Source: Halichoerus grypus (taxonomy: Eukaryota; Chordata; Mammalia; Carnivora; Phocidae). From it: a DNA stretch of 64,000 nt. Made by a program: the position numbers and the translations under genes. The stretch is from assembly GCF_964656455.1 (NCBI RefSeq), contig NC_135725.1, positions 46,350,486 through 46,414,485 on the forward strand, in the 5' to 3' direction. Shown one piece after another: positions 42,061 through 53,530 of this stretch. Position 1 is the stretch's first letter, and every line of letters starts with the position of its first letter. The notes beneath the pieces were generated by a model. The model saw nothing but the letters and a program-made list of their open reading frames with translations. It was not told the DNA's origin and searched no databases.

Positions 42061-42767
42061 CTATAAACTGTCACTCCTGTAAAATAGAAAGGTTGGGATC
42101 AATGGCCTCCCAGGGCCTATCAGTTCTAAAATATGTAAAAGTGTAAAATTATATATGTAAAGTAGGTAAATTAAGATGACCTATGGAGTCACCGTTGTTA
42201 GAGTATCTTCTTAATGAGAATGTGCCATTTTTTTTGCCACTCCAGCACTGAGCATGGAGGTCTAGGACTCAGCCCATAACCCCACCCTTGGGTTCATCAA
42301 CACAGGGCTCTCACCACTTGAGGGTTACTTCCAGGCCAGCCAGAGAGGCGGCAGCCTGCAAATGTCCTGGGGCATGTCCCTGCGCTCATAGCAGGCTCCA
42401 ACAGGAGACCCACATAAATGGCTGTACCACTATGGCCTTCCTCAGTCATGGAAGGATTAGAGCAGAAACGTCAGATACGGCTTCTGGCAGAGGGCTGAAC
42501 AGACCCTGCCATCCATGTGTGGATTCTGGGCAAAGGCAGGGAATCAATTGTTCTGGATTTTTGCCAACTCTAAAAGAAAGCTGAAGAAAAGTCACCCAGT
42601 CCCTGCCCTCAGATAACTCCTTTTTTAGGTTCCACAGAGGCCCAGGTTGTCTTGTTTTGTACATCTGCGAAGCACCTAATTCACGTTTCTTTCCAGGACA
42701 ATTCAGGAGACAAATGCCATTATAAACCATGGAACCCAAAACTTCCCGAATCATCAAAGCTACATTT
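42061..42767. other. Unassigned sequence
   Basis: No recognised repeat or gene. Two overlapping frames near 42288-42757 lie on opposite strands and have no domain. Confidence 0.4.
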
Positions 42768-42780
42768 CACAACCTATATG

Positions 42781-42966
42781 CTTTTTTTTTTTTTTAACAT
42801 TTTATTTATTAGAGAGCGAGCACGAGCAGGGGGGAGGGGCAGGGGGAGAGGGAGAAGCAGACTCCCCACTGAGCAGGGAGCCCAAAGCAGGACTCAGTCC
42901 CAGGATCCTGATATCACAACCTGAGCCAAAGGCAGACGCTTAACCAACTAAGCCACCCAGGCGCCC
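42781..42966 (-). mobile_element. Carnivore SINE, with TSD
   Basis: T13, AACATTTTATTTATTAGAG, AGAAGCAGACTCCCCACTGAG, CTGATATCACAACCTGAGCC, ending AAGCCACCCAGGCGCCC. Duplications CACAACCTATATG and TACAACCTATATC. Confidence 0.96.
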
Positions 42967-42979
42967 TACAACCTATATC

Positions 42980-43789
42980 CTTCTGATCACCAAGAGTCTC
43001 ACCAAGTTCAGTAGGTCCTACACAAGCAAGTTTGACAACTCTGCATCCTTAAAAAAATCACAGTATGCTTTATCATAGACCAAGGCACTGAACAGTTCTG
43101 ATTTAATGAAAACTAACTTGATTTGCTTTAATGGACAAATCAAAAATTAACCTAAAACATAGAGCCCCTTTAAAAAAAAACTTCTGTGGAGATACAGGTG
43201 TTCTTCAGACTCAGTTTGGAAAATATAACCTATAGTATTTTTAAATGGAAATGAAATTAAATGGCCTTTTTAACCATAAAGATATTTTCAAGATGTTACA
43301 ATTCTAGTTTTCACCATCATGACCACCCCCCTCCCCCAACACACACACACACCCACTTCAAACTTGACTAGGTCTTGTGTTAAGTTTGGAATAACAATAT
43401 GGCAGCTGCTTGTCCATATCCTGTTGGGAACTCTCCCCTCAAGGTCCTTGTGGTCAGAGTGGTGGCTCTCTTAGCCCACTGCACAGGCAGACCCCCTTCT
43501 AGGCCCCCACCATCCCACAGCTCTACTTTTCCTGGCGTTTGTTGGTGGAGGGGGAAAAATCACATTCTGTCAAATAAAGGGGCTCCATCCTTTAAAGGGG
43601 CCTAGAGTAGGTAGTCAGGGGAGACTCTGAGGTGAGGAGTTAGATGCCCCACCTTCCCAGAGGCTCCTGTAACAAGATTTTGATGCACATTCCCAGAGCC
43701 TAGAACAGTGTCTGCTTCATGGTAGGTGATGGATGAGTGTCCTGCAACGTGCCTAGTGCAATTCAATATTCCATCGATGGGAGAATCGT
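42980..43789. other. Unassigned; short CA array
   Basis: (CA)7 at 43339-43353 follows a C-rich patch. An AT-rich non-repetitive part lies at 43040-43310. The piece near 43700 (GAGCCTAGAACAGTGTCTGC) hints at another L2/MIR end. No gene recognised. Confidence 0.4.
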
Positions 43790-43910
43790 TGCCTCTCCAT
43801 GAGCTCCTCGAGGGGAAATAGGATTTCTTTTAATTTTGTGTGCCTAATATCTGTAATGGGCCTGGTTCATGGACTTAACAAATGAGTGTGTGACAGAGTA
43901 AATGAAATCA
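43790..43910 (+). repeat. L2 3'-end relic
   Basis: CTCCATGAGCTCCTCGAGGG, GAAATAGGATTTCTTTTAAT, ATCTGTAATGGGCCTGGTTC and CTTAACAAATGAGTGTGTGA match the plus-strand L2 terminus. Confidence 0.6.
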
Positions 43911-45780
43911 GTGAATGACCTTGAGTTTCTTCTTGGTCCTTTCTTCTGGCTGCCAAGAAATGGGACTAGAGCACCCAACCCTCTTCCAATTACTCAAAGC
44001 TCCCTATCCCGCTGGGTGTGCCTGGTCCCTCACTTCTGTTCCTCCTCCAGGGCCATTTCCACCACCTTCCCGTCAGCCAGCTTCTCTGCTATTCTGCTCC
44101 TGTGCCAGACAGAGGGAATGGGGAGTCACCGGCCTGAAGTGCAAGCCAACCACTTTCACCTCATTTACTTGAGAAAATTCCCACTGAGGTGGGAAGTAGG
44201 GTTTGGGGATTGGCTCCCTCTCACACTCAGGTGAGACTGTAAACAATGTATGCAGAGGCCACACTTGGAAACTGAAGGAGGGGAGGGAGGAGGGAGGAGA
44301 GAGAGCTGCCTCGGTGTAGAGGGTAGTAGCCCCAGAGACTTTACAACAGCCTATCCCAACTCTTCAGGATCTACACTGTCGGGTAAAGGATTCAGGCCCT
44401 GGAAGAATGCAGATCTGAAGATACTTAGTTAAAATATTCTCTCACCTGCCCTTAACTACCAGAAATGGGTGCTAGGGGTTTGGGGTGGGGGGGAGGAAGA
44501 GAAAAGAGTCCTCTTAGAGGAGTGCCATTCTGGGACATCACCTCCAACAATTAGCTGGCAAGAGTGGGACTCACTATGGACCCTTTTCAGTTAGGGGATT
44601 TTGTTGTTGTTGTTTGTTTTAGGTACAATTTCGCTGCTAAGGATTTAAAATTTGTTGCTTTGACCATTTGCAAGTGACCCCAATGGGCCATGAGGGAAGG
44701 AGAGCCCTTTACTTTGCCTGAGACATGAATCTTCATGCTCCACAAATCCAGGCTGGTGTGGAGGGAGGAGTCTTAGCCAGGGAGGAGTCTCGACCTCACC
44801 TAAATCTCAACACTTCTGTAGCTCTCCCTTAATACAAATAGGTGTGACCCTTTTAAGAACCCTAGAGGGTAGATGTATTAGCCCGGTTGTATTGATAAGG
44901 GAATGAGCTACACCCATGATTTGGAGAATTGGGGATAGAACTGTCTCCGAAATATTCCCACCGTACCTTGGTCCTGGATCCAACCCCAGTGCCCCATTCC
45001 TCAGTTTCTCTCCCCTCTCTGACCCCTAACCCTCCCAAACTTCCCTCTCTTTGCTCTGCTTTCAGCTCTTAAAAGTTTCAAAGGGAGGTAGGGGCCAGTT
45101 AGAAGGGGACAGGAGGAGAGAGCAGGATTCTGGGTGCCTCTCTTCATCCCTAGTAGCTCTGCTGCTTCTGCTTTCTGTGTATTCCTAATCTCAGCTGCAC
45201 TTCAATGTCCATACAAGGACAGCCCCAACCTCCATTCTACAACCAGAAGAAGGAAATACAAGCTCCCCTCAAAATTTCCTCAACTACTTAGAGCCCTACC
45301 TTTTTCCATTCACTGTGATCTCATTTTTTTGGTTTTACTGAATTTGTCAATCTGGGCCATAGAGATTTATGTTTTGTTGTTTGTTCATCTTCTTCGTATT
45401 GACCCAAAATAAGAGTGCAGCCCCCTTCCTCTTGGTATCCTTCCCATTCTCACCCATAAAGGAAGATTTCTGGACTGTATTTTTACTGGGGAGTTGGGGG
45501 TCATAGTAAGAAGTTTCCACATAGTCCTACACAGCCTATAATTCAAGAGTATTAGTTATGACGATTTAAAACAAGCCCTCAGCCTCTCTATCCTTCTCCC
45601 TCCCCTCTCTTTGCTACCCATCTTCCCACCATTAACTCAAGTTTATTACTTCTACAAAGCCTTGAGTTGTGTCTTGGTTGCCTTCAAGTGACTTATCAAG
45701 GTATTCCACTAAAATAAGGTTCTTTCCCTAAGGAACTCTGGTATCTGCTGGAAAGGTAATGATCCTTCTCAGCCCAACTA
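43911..45780. other. Unassigned sequence
   Basis: Holds a GA-rich patch (44275-44303), a G-rich run (44477-44493) and, at 44840-44945, a weak reverse-MIR-like stretch (CCTTTTAAGAACCCTAGAGG, GTAGATGTATTAGCCC). Frames at 43902-44264 overlap on both strands and carry no domain. Confidence 0.4.
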
Positions 45781-45784
45781 CATA

Positions 45785-45930
45785 CCTGCTCATTCATTCA
45801 CTCATTCATTCATTCATCCATTTAACAAATATTGAGTGCCTCCTAGGTGACAGAACCTGGGGTTGCAAGAGTGAACAGCAGGACCAAAGTCCCTGTTATG
45901 GAGATTGACCTTTTATCAGAACTCTGCATA
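45785..45930 (-). repeat. L2 3'-end relic, reverse, with CATT expansion
   Basis: CTCATTCATTCACTCATTCA tandem of the CATT unit, then CCATTTAACAAATATTGAGT, GCCTCCTAGGTGACAGAACC and GCAAGAGTGAACAGCAGGAC: reverse L2 terminus, the ATTC repeats being the L2 tail. Confidence 0.75.
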
Positions 45931-46492
45931 AACTACGTTTAGAAATAAAAAGTTGTCAACACAATAAAAGCTGGAAAGCTGAGGTCTTAGAATATTTTTA
46001 AGAAAGCGTTAAGTTGACCACCATGGGTTGTTACTATTGCTGCTTATCCTTCTTGAATAGGGGATAGAGGGGGAACTTGGTTCTGTTCTTGAAACCCCAG
46101 TTTTCTTTTTTACTCTCCTCCTTACAGGAGTTGTTCCTGTAAGCACTTCTGCCCACCCATCCACCTCTCCAATCTCCCTCTTCTCCCACCTAAATTCATT
46201 TTTGTGCCCTATTTTGAAGATGCTATCTGTGCTGGGTGGGTGTGCTGCTTTGTAGGTCATTAAACTGTCCCCCCATATAATTTACAGATCCCTCCAATGA
46301 TGCATGTCTGACTGTAGATGTCACCAACAGATGTCTGGGGAGTTAACATCCTACCCAGAATATGCGCTCCTGCAGTTTCAACAGTTAGACTGTGTATCTT
46401 TATTCTTCCCCCTCCTGGGCTAGTGGGTTTCACCAGATATAAGCTGCTGTTTCTTTTATGGGATTTCCTTTCTTTATTTCTCCTGCTCCTAT
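45931..46492. other. Unassigned sequence
   Basis: No recognised repeat, exon or RNA. Minus frames at 46009-46260 and 46260-46496 have no domain. Confidence 0.4.
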
Positions 46493-46508
46493 CCAACAGA
46501 TCATCTTT

Positions 46509-46713
46509 TTTTTTTTTTTTTTAAGATTTTATTTATTTATTTGACAGAGAGAGACACACACAGTGAGAGAGGGAACATAAGCAGGGGGAGTGGGAGAGGG
46601 AGAAGCAGGCTTCCCGCTGAGCAGGCAGCCCGATGTGGGGCTCGATCCCAGGACCCTGGGATCATGACCTGAGCCAACGGCAGACGCTTAATGACTGAGC
46701 CACCCAGGCGCCC
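46509..46713 (-). mobile_element. Full-length carnivore SINE with perfect 16-bp TSD
   Basis: T-run, AAGATTTTATTTATTTATTT, AGAAGCAGGCTTCCCGCTGA, GATCCCAGGACCCTGGGATC, ending TGAGCCACCCAGGCGCCC. Duplication CCAACAGATCATCTTT at 46493-46508 and 46714-46729, identical, so the insertion is recent. Confidence 0.98.
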
Positions 46714-46729
46714 CCAACAGATCATCTTT

Positions 46730-48369
46730 GAAGAGTAGCTTTACAACCAACTGAGATTATCGGCACACGGAAGGTCTCTCTCACAGTGCTACGAGATACA
46801 ACAGACAAATGCCTTCGATGTATTTCTACAAGTGCTTTTATTCCCAAAGCATCTTAGGAAAGAAAAGCTCAAACAAGAGACTGGCACAAATGTCTTATAT
46901 AGAAGAAAAGCTTCAAAAGCACCAAATAATTTTATACTATTTTAGTTACTGAGACTCCATCTTAAAGATTTGAAGAGGCTTACAAAAATGCATAAAATAT
47001 GTAAAAAAAAAAGTGATAAGGAAATTCAACTGAAAAGGAAATAAGGAAAGATGAAATACCCTTTTGCAAGGATAATAGAAAACTTGCCAGTTATGATATC
47101 CTTTGTTGTAGTTCTTGAGGACTCTTGCCAGATATCTCCCGGAGCTTTCTAATGGCCAAAGCAAAGAGGAAAACCTGTCAGCTTCAGAAGTCACCTCTCT
47201 GGAGGGGGGAGGGTGGAAGAGCACATTTCTTTTCTTATCATGATTTGGGGCTGCTTCTGCCTTTAGTGGATGAGGTCAGCAAGGCTACATATCCTGTGGT
47301 GCATAGCACAGTCCTACGTTGCAGAATTGTCCCATCCAAAATGCCGGCTACACACCTTGGACCAGCTTGTAGGATTCACAGAATCCAAAATTCACAAACA
47401 AGCCAGTAATTTGAAAGAAGCACTGGTACTGAGACCAGAAAACAATGTCCTTCTGAGACCTTCTAAAAGGGACACACATCGAGACCATCTCACAGATCTA
47501 AGAAGGAGATTCCTGTGACTATTCTTAATATCCTCCAGGGAGAATTGCTGCTGGGAGTCTCATGGTTTGACCTATCCCTTCACGTGGATAAGTCTGTCTG
47601 GCTCAGACTCCCCAGTTTTCATTCCAGTCCCACCAATGTGAGCTGCAGTCACCTTACAGTGTTCCAGACCCTGCCCTGGTACCCTGGGAGTTGTAAAGCT
47701 GACCAGGACCCCATCCCTCTCTCAAGGAGCAGATCTTCTAATAAGGCCACAGTCCCCTCTAAAGCAAGTTGGTAAATTGATCAAATAAAACACCAAACTG
47801 TCTCCTTTCTCTCCCATAAGCCTATAAAGTAGCCTTTGAAATAAACCAATAAACTGAGCAGGTGCTTCAAAACAGTGAAAAGAAGAAAAAGCATTGCAGC
47901 TGCCTCTGAGGAAGCCAAAATTAATGATACCTATTGTTCCAGTCCAGGTTCTTGGTGGCAAGCTCTAGAAATTTACCCTGGTTCTGTTCAGCAAAAGAGA
48001 TGTTTATCAGAAGATTATCCAGGGCCAGGAATACACAAGAAGCTGGAGCCCACTGAAAAGGCAGTAGACTTGCCATGGAGCCCCACAGTGATGCCCTGGG
48101 CATGTTGCAGGTATTGTGGATGAAGATGAAGAGCCATCAGCATTGTACCCCTCAATCCTGAGCCACCGTCCCAAGCTGGGATCTGATTGGCCAAGCATCA
48201 GTCATATGCCCACCCCCTGTCTGCCAGTAGGTGGGATGAAGACAATCGACCCGTTGGGACTTCTACAGTGGGACATAGGGTGTGTGTCCAACCAATACCA
48301 CACAGAACAGAGGATGTGGACAGCCAAAAAGTTGATACTGTTCCCAAGACCTATGCACTTACATCTCTA
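46730..48369. other. Unassigned; possible old repeat at 47935-48320
   Basis: No gene recognised. 47935-48320 (GTTCAGCAAAAGAGATGTTT, GGATCTGATTGGCCAAGCAT, CAGTCATATGCCCACCCCCT) has the character of an old LTR-type interspersed repeat, family unknown. Overlapping frames on both strands carry no domain. Confidence 0.35.
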
Positions 48370-48800
48370 CTCCTTCAACAGATGTGTGCTAGACACTGTT
48401 CTGAACACTGAGGATAGGACAGCGAGCGGACCAAAGTTCCTATTCTCCTGAAGCTTCTATTCTAGTGTGTGGGTTGGGGGATAGGCGTAGACAATGAGCA
48501 AATGAGTAGATAAAGATGCCGGTTGTTGTGGCCTCAAGGATTATGGGTTTAACTAGAACAGGGAAGTGGGCTGGGGAGTGCTGGGAGCTGCTATCCTATA
48601 TGGAGTGGTTGTGGAGGGATCATGTGGATATCTGGGGGAGAGTATTCCCAGCCAAGGGGACAGCAAGTGTAAAATGCAGGAGCACACATTTAAAGACCAG
48701 CAAAGGGGACTGTTGCTGGTGTGGAGTGAGGAGAATGAAGTGGGAGGTGAGACTAGAGAGGAGGTGAGGGGATAAGACAGTGCAGGGAGATCTAGGCCAT
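48370..48800 (-). repeat. L2 relic, reverse, well ordered
   Basis: CTCCTTCAACAGATGTGTGC, TAGACACTGTTCTGAACACT, AGGATAGGACAGCGAGCGGA, CTTCTATTCTAGTGTGTGGG, GGAGTGCTGGGAGCTGCTAT, GTGGATATCTGGGGGAGAGT, ATTCCCAGCCAAGGGGACAG and TGGTGTGGAGTGAGGAGAAT follow the reverse L2 3' region over more than 400 bp. Confidence 0.85.
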
Positions 48801-49780
48801 ATTAGCTCACAGTGCAGAAACTTGGTCCCAGATGTATCAGTTGCTGTTCCTGCCCCAGCCACCATCCAGATGAAGAGGCAGCCCTCATGCAGCCATATTT
48901 TATGGCACATGACTTTCTCCCTTGACCCTCACCCCTGGATGATAGGATCAGGGCTGGACTCCTGATCCAAGGCAACAAATCCGAAGGCTAGCCAGGAAGC
49001 TAGGGCCATGTAGCCTGGCATAAACAGTTGAGGATGACCAATCAAATTCCCTTTCTGGAATCCCAGCTGAGAAACACCAACAGAAAGAGGTTCTCAGCAG
49101 AGGGATCTGAAGCTAAAAGTAAACCTAGACCCAGGGTTGGATCAAGGCTTATGGCCAATAAGTGGTGAGAGAGCAGACGCACAGAGTAAAGCAAAGAGGC
49201 CATGAGTGAGGATCACAGCACTCCTGGGAGCCACAGAACGTGACAGTGACATCTCCTTCTAGATGTTCAAGCCTTAAAGCTCAGCAAGTCTGGCCTCCAT
49301 CCCACCACCATCCCACTACCAAGAAGATCACACCTAAGATAGCACCACACATCATCCTTCTTAAAACCCCACTTGCTTCCCAGCTGGTTATGGATCCTCA
49401 AAAGCTTTTTCTAATGCTGCTCTATCCAGGCCAAGTTTAGAGTCAGAGTTGTTTTACTCTAAGCATGTGTTGAGATATGTCTGTAGTGCTATATCTTTAA
49501 AATACTATGCATATTGTTTAATTAAAATGAAGGCTATCTTTAAAAGAGCTAATATAGATGATTTGGTAGGTCCATCAGCAACTCACTGATCCATTTCTAA
49601 CCAAGATGTTTGGACAATCCTCCTGCCACACTACTAGCTTACTTGGCTAATAAAATTAAATGGCAAAGAGTTCTATATTCTTATTTTCTGGAAAGTATAA
49701 TTTAGAAGATAAAAATCATACTTTAAAGGACAGGAAAATCTTTGCTCAGATTAATGAACTGATTATTTCATCCCCCCCCA

Positions 49781-49813
<33 letters not shown>

Positions 49814-50119
49814 TGCATGCACACACACACATGCAAAAAAAACAAGTGTTTCTTCCAGTGGCTTGTGTTGCTGGTCCTAAGCAGGTCTCCAGGCCTCAGG
49901 GACTCACTCTCGTTGACATCAATGATAATGTTTTGATCTTCCAAGCTGGGTATTTATAAAATTTGTCAGTAAAACCATCAAGGGTCCAGACTTTGGAATT
50001 CAACTTACTAAATGGCCCCAGCCTTAAAATCTTCACATGTGTGTACCTGCCAAACAAAAGGTTCTAAGCAGCAGAGTCTGGCAGGCAAGGTGGGCCATTG
50101 CCAAGGGCAATGGCACTGT
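48801..50119. other. Unassigned sequence with CA microsatellite
   Basis: No gene recognised; AT-rich part at 49480-49770. The only clear structure is the CA array at 49781-49834. A 96-codon minus frame reaching 48910 overlaps the L2 relic. Confidence 0.4.
49781..49834 (+). repeat. Interrupted (CA)n microsatellite
   Basis: About 54 bp of alternating CA with CG and TG interruptions (ACGCACACATGCATGCACAC), preceded by C8. Interruptions suggest an older, more stable array. Confidence 0.95.
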
Positions 50120-50505
50120 CTTAGGATTCTCAAGAAGCAGAGTCTGAGACCAGGGTACCTGAAAAAAGGGATTTATTGAGGGAGTGTGCTTAGGAGAAAG
50201 GAAGCAAGAAAAGCAGAATAGGGCAAAGTTAAGCAAGGATGTGGTTCCAATGTGGTCCCCTAATGGAACACAAACTCCAACATAAAGTTGATCCCATCCT
50301 TAGGCAAAGGGCCGCCTTGTACCCCTTGTCAGTCACTGGCCTGTGGTGGGGAGTGCATAACCTCCAGATTGAGACAGAGTCCATCTGACCAAGGGCAATT
50401 TTCTGAAGAAGCTAGTGGCTGGGAGCTGTTAGCAGGCACCAAAGTCCTGGACCCATAGGGTGTGTCCGCCTGGTGAAAGTCTGGGCCAGGCACTGACAGC
50501 AGCCT
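50120..50505 (-). repeat. Possible LTR-type repeat
   Basis: GGATTCTCAAGAAGCAGAGT, GGGATTTATTGAGGGAGTGT, CAAGGATGTGGTTCC, CCCCTTGTCAGTCACTGGCC and GAGAGCTGTTAGCAGGC-like sequence resemble a mammalian LTR read in reverse. It ends next to the duplicated segment. Family unnamed. Confidence 0.35.
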
Positions 50506-50507
50506 CT

Positions 50508-50717
50508 ACAAGCAGCGAGTGGAAATGAGTAGCAAATTTCCAAGGCATTTTGCCTCTTCATTAAACTCTGGCATATTCCAAGGAGACACTTTGGGGCACT
50601 TCAGAAGTTGCCCTGAAGATTGGACCAGCTGTGAGCATGGTTAACAAAGAGAAGACCTTTCTAGTACTGAAGCTACATCGGATCTTAGATTTAGGGTTTT
50701 GATTTTTTGTCTGTTTT
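50508..50717 (+). repeat. Duplicated 210-bp segment, copy A (probable source)
   Basis: ACAAGCAGCGAGTGGAAATG to GTCTGTTTT. Copy B at 52514-52722 matches with one substitution (G at 50544, A at 52550) and one T fewer in a T-run. Copy A sits in non-L1 context, between an LTR-like repeat and an MLT1 LTR, whereas copy B interrupts an L1, so A is taken as the source. No known repeat family is recognised in it. Confidence 0.95.
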
Positions 50718-50731
50718 CATTTGTAAACTTC

Positions 50732-51370
50732 AGCCCCTAAAATGGGTTGAATGGTGTCCCTTCCAAAAGATATGTCCACATCCTAAACCCCAGAACTTGT
50801 GAACGTAAGCTTATTAGAGAAAAAAAAGGGGGGGGGGGTTGCAGATATAATTAAGGATCCCAAGGTAAGATCATGGATTATCCATTTGGGCCCTAAATCC
50901 AATGCCAAGTGTCCTTATAAGAGACAGAAGAGAAGGGGCACCTGGGTGGCTCAGTCGTTAAGCATCTGCCTTCGGCTCAGGTCATGGTCCCAGGGTCCTG
51001 GGATCGAGCCCCGCATCGGGCTCCCTGCTCGGTGGGGAGCCTGTTTCTCCCTCTCCCACTCCCCCTGCTTATGTTCCCTCTCTCTCTGTGGAATAAATAA
51101 AATCTTAAAGAAAAGGGGGGGCAGAAGAGAAGACACAGCACTAAGGAGACAGCCCTGTGAAGACCGAGACAGATTAGGGTTCTGCAATCAAAAGCCAAGG
51201 ACTGCCTAGAGCTAGTAGAAACCAGAAGAGGTGAGGAATGGAATCTTCTTCCCTAGAGCCATTGGAGGGAGTGCAGCCCTGCCAACTCCTGGATTTTGGA
51301 CTTCTAGGAACTGTGAGAGAATAAACTTCCATTGTGTTAAGCCAACCAGTTTGTGGTGATTTCTTACGGA
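50732..51370 (+). mobile_element. MLT1-type LTR split by a SINE
   Basis: CCTAAAATGGGTTGAATGGT, CCACATCCTAAACCCCAGAA, GCAGATATAATTAAGGATCC, GGGCCCTAAATCCAATGCCA, AGTGTCCTTATAAGAGACAG, then after the SINE GAAGACACAGCACTAAGG, GAACTGTGAGAGAATAAACT and GCCAACCAGTTTGTGGTGAT. This order is that of a MaLR LTR. A G11 run lies at 50828-50838. Confidence 0.8.
50935..51119 (+). mobile_element. Carnivore SINE inside the MLT1 LTR, with TSD
   Basis: GGGCACCTGGGTGGCTCAG, 'CATCTGCCTTCGGCTCAGG', GGTCCCAGGGTCCTGGGATC, CT-rich middle, GAATAAATAAAATCTTAAAG. Duplications GACAGAAGAGAA (50923-50934) and GGCAGAAGAGAA (51120-51131). Confidence 0.96.
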
Positions 51371-51774
51371 AATCTCCTGTCTGGTCTTGACCAAGTTAAT
51401 AAACTACTCAGAGCCTTGGTTTTCTAACATGTAAAAGAAGGTGAATAATCTTTTCCTATTTTGTCATGTAAATGAAGAGATGGAGGGGCAGGGCGGGGGC
51501 GGGTGGTTGGGGGGGAAACACATGGATAAGCATGAATTGACACAAAGCAGATGTTCAATAAATCTTCCTTTCCTGTCTCTCTTCTCCTAACTATATTAGC
51601 TCCCAAGCAAAACTTTTTGAAGTAGTTTCTTACTCTGCCTTTCCATTGTGGAAACCTCAATGCTATAATCACTGCTCATTTCCTCTCTCAATAGGACAGT
51701 GGGGCTTTGCCTCCAAAGATTGCAATAAGGCCAAACATGAAGTCTTCAATAAAATGTAACTTTAATGAGAGACT
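51371..51774. other. Unassigned sequence
   Basis: G-rich patch at 51484-51517. 51530-51570 (CAGATGTTCAATAAATCTTC) hints at a MIR/L2 end. No gene recognised. Confidence 0.4.
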
Positions 51775-52205
51775 TCATCTTCAATTTCATTTTTTTAGTA
51801 TAATTGACAATGTTATACTCAGGTGTACGACCTAGTGAGTCAGGTGTACAACATAGCAATTCAACAAGTTTATACCTTATGTTGTGTTCACCACAAGGGT
51901 AGCTCCCATTACAACACCATTGCAGTATCATTGACTATTTTCCCTATGCCCCACCAGAAGCCTGCATCTCCCACTCCCCTTCACCCATTTTGCCCATCCC
52001 CCACACCCCCTCCTTCTGTCAACCACCAATTTGTTCTTTGCATTTATAGGTCTGATTCTGCTTTGTTTGTTTGTTTGGTTTGTTTTTTAGATTCCACATA
52101 TGAGTGAAATCATATGGTATTTGTTTTTCTCAATCTGACTTCACTTAGCATAATATGCTGTAGGTCCAACCATGTTGTTGCAAATGGCATGATCATCCCT
52201 ATCTC

Positions 52206-52381
52206 TTTTTTTTTTTTTAAAAAGAGTGTATGTGTGAGCAGGGGGCAGGGCAGAGGGAGAGGGAAAGAGAATTTTAAGCAGACTCCCCACTGAGCACGGA
52301 GCTCAACATGACCCTGAGATCATGACCTGAGCCGAAATCAAGAGTTGGACACTTAACCAATTGAACCACCCAGGCGCCCCA
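52206..52381 (-). mobile_element. Carnivore SINE inside old L1
   Basis: T13, AGTGTATGTGTGAGCAGGG, AAGCAGACTCCCCACTGAGC, CTGAGATCATGACCTGAGCC, ending GAACCACCCAGGCGCCCC. A block after CTCAACATG is missing. The duplication is unclear because the target is CT-rich. Confidence 0.94.
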
Positions 52382-52513
52382 AGATACCTCCTTTTTTAAG
52401 GCCACATAATATCTCATTGTATGTATATATACCACATCTTCCTTATCCATTTGTATATTGATGGACACTTAGGTTGTTTCATATCTTTACCATTGTAAGT
52501 AATGCTGCAATAA

Positions 52514-52722
52514 ACAAGCAGCGAGTGGAAATGAGTAGCAAATTTCCAAAGCATTTTGCCTCTTCATTAAACTCTGGCATATTCCAAGGAGACACTTTGG
52601 GGCACTTCAGAAGTTGCCCTGAAGATTGGACCAGCTGTGAGCATGGTTAACAAAGAGAAGACCTTTCTAGTACTGAAGCTACATCGGATCTTAGATTTAG
52701 GGTTTTGATTTTTGTCTGTTTT
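52514..52722 (+). repeat. Duplicated segment, copy B, inserted in old L1
   Basis: A 209-bp copy of 50508-50717 lying exactly between L1 sequence AATGCTGCAATAAACA and TTGGGGTGCATG. Other L1 copies here read TAAACATTGGGGTGC across this point (37208-37222), so no L1 base is lost. The joints share ACA on the left and TT on the right. There is no poly-A and no target duplication, so it did not arrive by L1-type retrotransposition. Confidence 0.95.
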
Positions 52723-52789
52723 GGGGTGCATGTATCTTTTCAAATGAGTGTTTTCATTTTCTTTGGGTAAATACCCAGTAGTGCAAACC

Positions 52790-53530
52790 TAAGGAAACCA
52801 AGTGTTTACACATTTTATTCAAGTATCAAATATATTCAAATATATGCATTAGTGTATTGACTCCTTATTATAGAGCTTGATGAATTTTTACAAACCAAAA
52901 ACACCCATTTCACTAGCTTCCAGACCAAGAAACAGAATATTACCAGCACCCCAGAAACTTCCTTCATGTTCCTTCCCAATCATTACTCCCCCACAAGGAA
53001 AACCACGATGCTGACTTCTAATTACATAGATTAATTTTGCCTTTTCTGAACATTGTATAAAGGGAGTTAAACAATATGTATTCTTTTGTGTGTCTCCTTT
53101 TGTGCCACATAATGTTGATGAGATTTATCCATATTGCTTGTAGTGGTAGATTGCTCATTATCTATCACTGGTGTATAGCATTCCATTTGGGGAATATACT
53201 CTAGTTGATGTAGTGATGATGGGGATTTGGGTTGTTGTCAACCTGGGACTATTACAGATAGGGCTGCTATCAGCATTCTAGTTTAGTCTATATGTATATT
53301 TGCTGAAAGATATAATCTGGGGGAAACTGACCTCTCGCCAGCATTAAGTCTTCCACAATATGAATATGATATATCCCTTCCTTTATTTAGGTGTTTTTAA
53401 ATTTTCTCTCAATGCTTTGTAGTTTTCTTTGTTGAAGTCTGGCATATTTTTCATTAGATTTATTCCTAGGTGTATTACATTTTTGATGCTATCATAAATG
53501 GTATTGGGACTTGGTGGGATTTTAAGGAGA
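52790..53530 (-). repeat. Old L1 (L1M) fragments, second group
   Basis: Minus-strand motifs TTTTTACAAACCAAAAACAC, CCAAGAAACAGAATATTACC, AGCACCCCAGAAACTTCC, GGGTTGTTGTCAACCTGGGA, AGGGCTGCTATCAGCATTCT, then TTTGTAGTTTTCTTTGTTGA and TTATTCCTAGGTGTATTACA. The first group is an old L1 3' end and the last two are ORF2-like, so two pieces may be joined. Confidence 0.7.

Larger units (their letters stand above)
51775..52785 (-). mobile_element. Old L1 (L1M) 3' end with SINE and foreign insert
   Basis: Minus-strand L1: TTTAGTATAATTGACAATGT, CAGGTGTACAACATAGCAAT, CACATATGAGTGAAATCATA, TTAGCATAATATGCTGTAGG, TTGATGGACACTTAGGTTGT, AATGCTGCAATAAACA, then after the insert TTGGGGTGCATGTATCTTTT and GGGTAAATACCCAGTAGTGC. 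Interrupted by a SINE (52206-52381) and by duplicated segment copy B (52514-52722). Confidence 0.88.

Noticed and set aside
50508..50717. The duplicated segment as a SINE or processed pseudogene
   Set aside because: No poly-A, no target duplication at copy B, no tRNA- or 7SL-like head and no coding frame.
10389..50935. CRISPR-like array from regularly recurring near-identical segments
   Set aside because: The recurring segments are dispersed SINEs in both orientations with individual target duplications and irregular spacing; the genome is mammalian.
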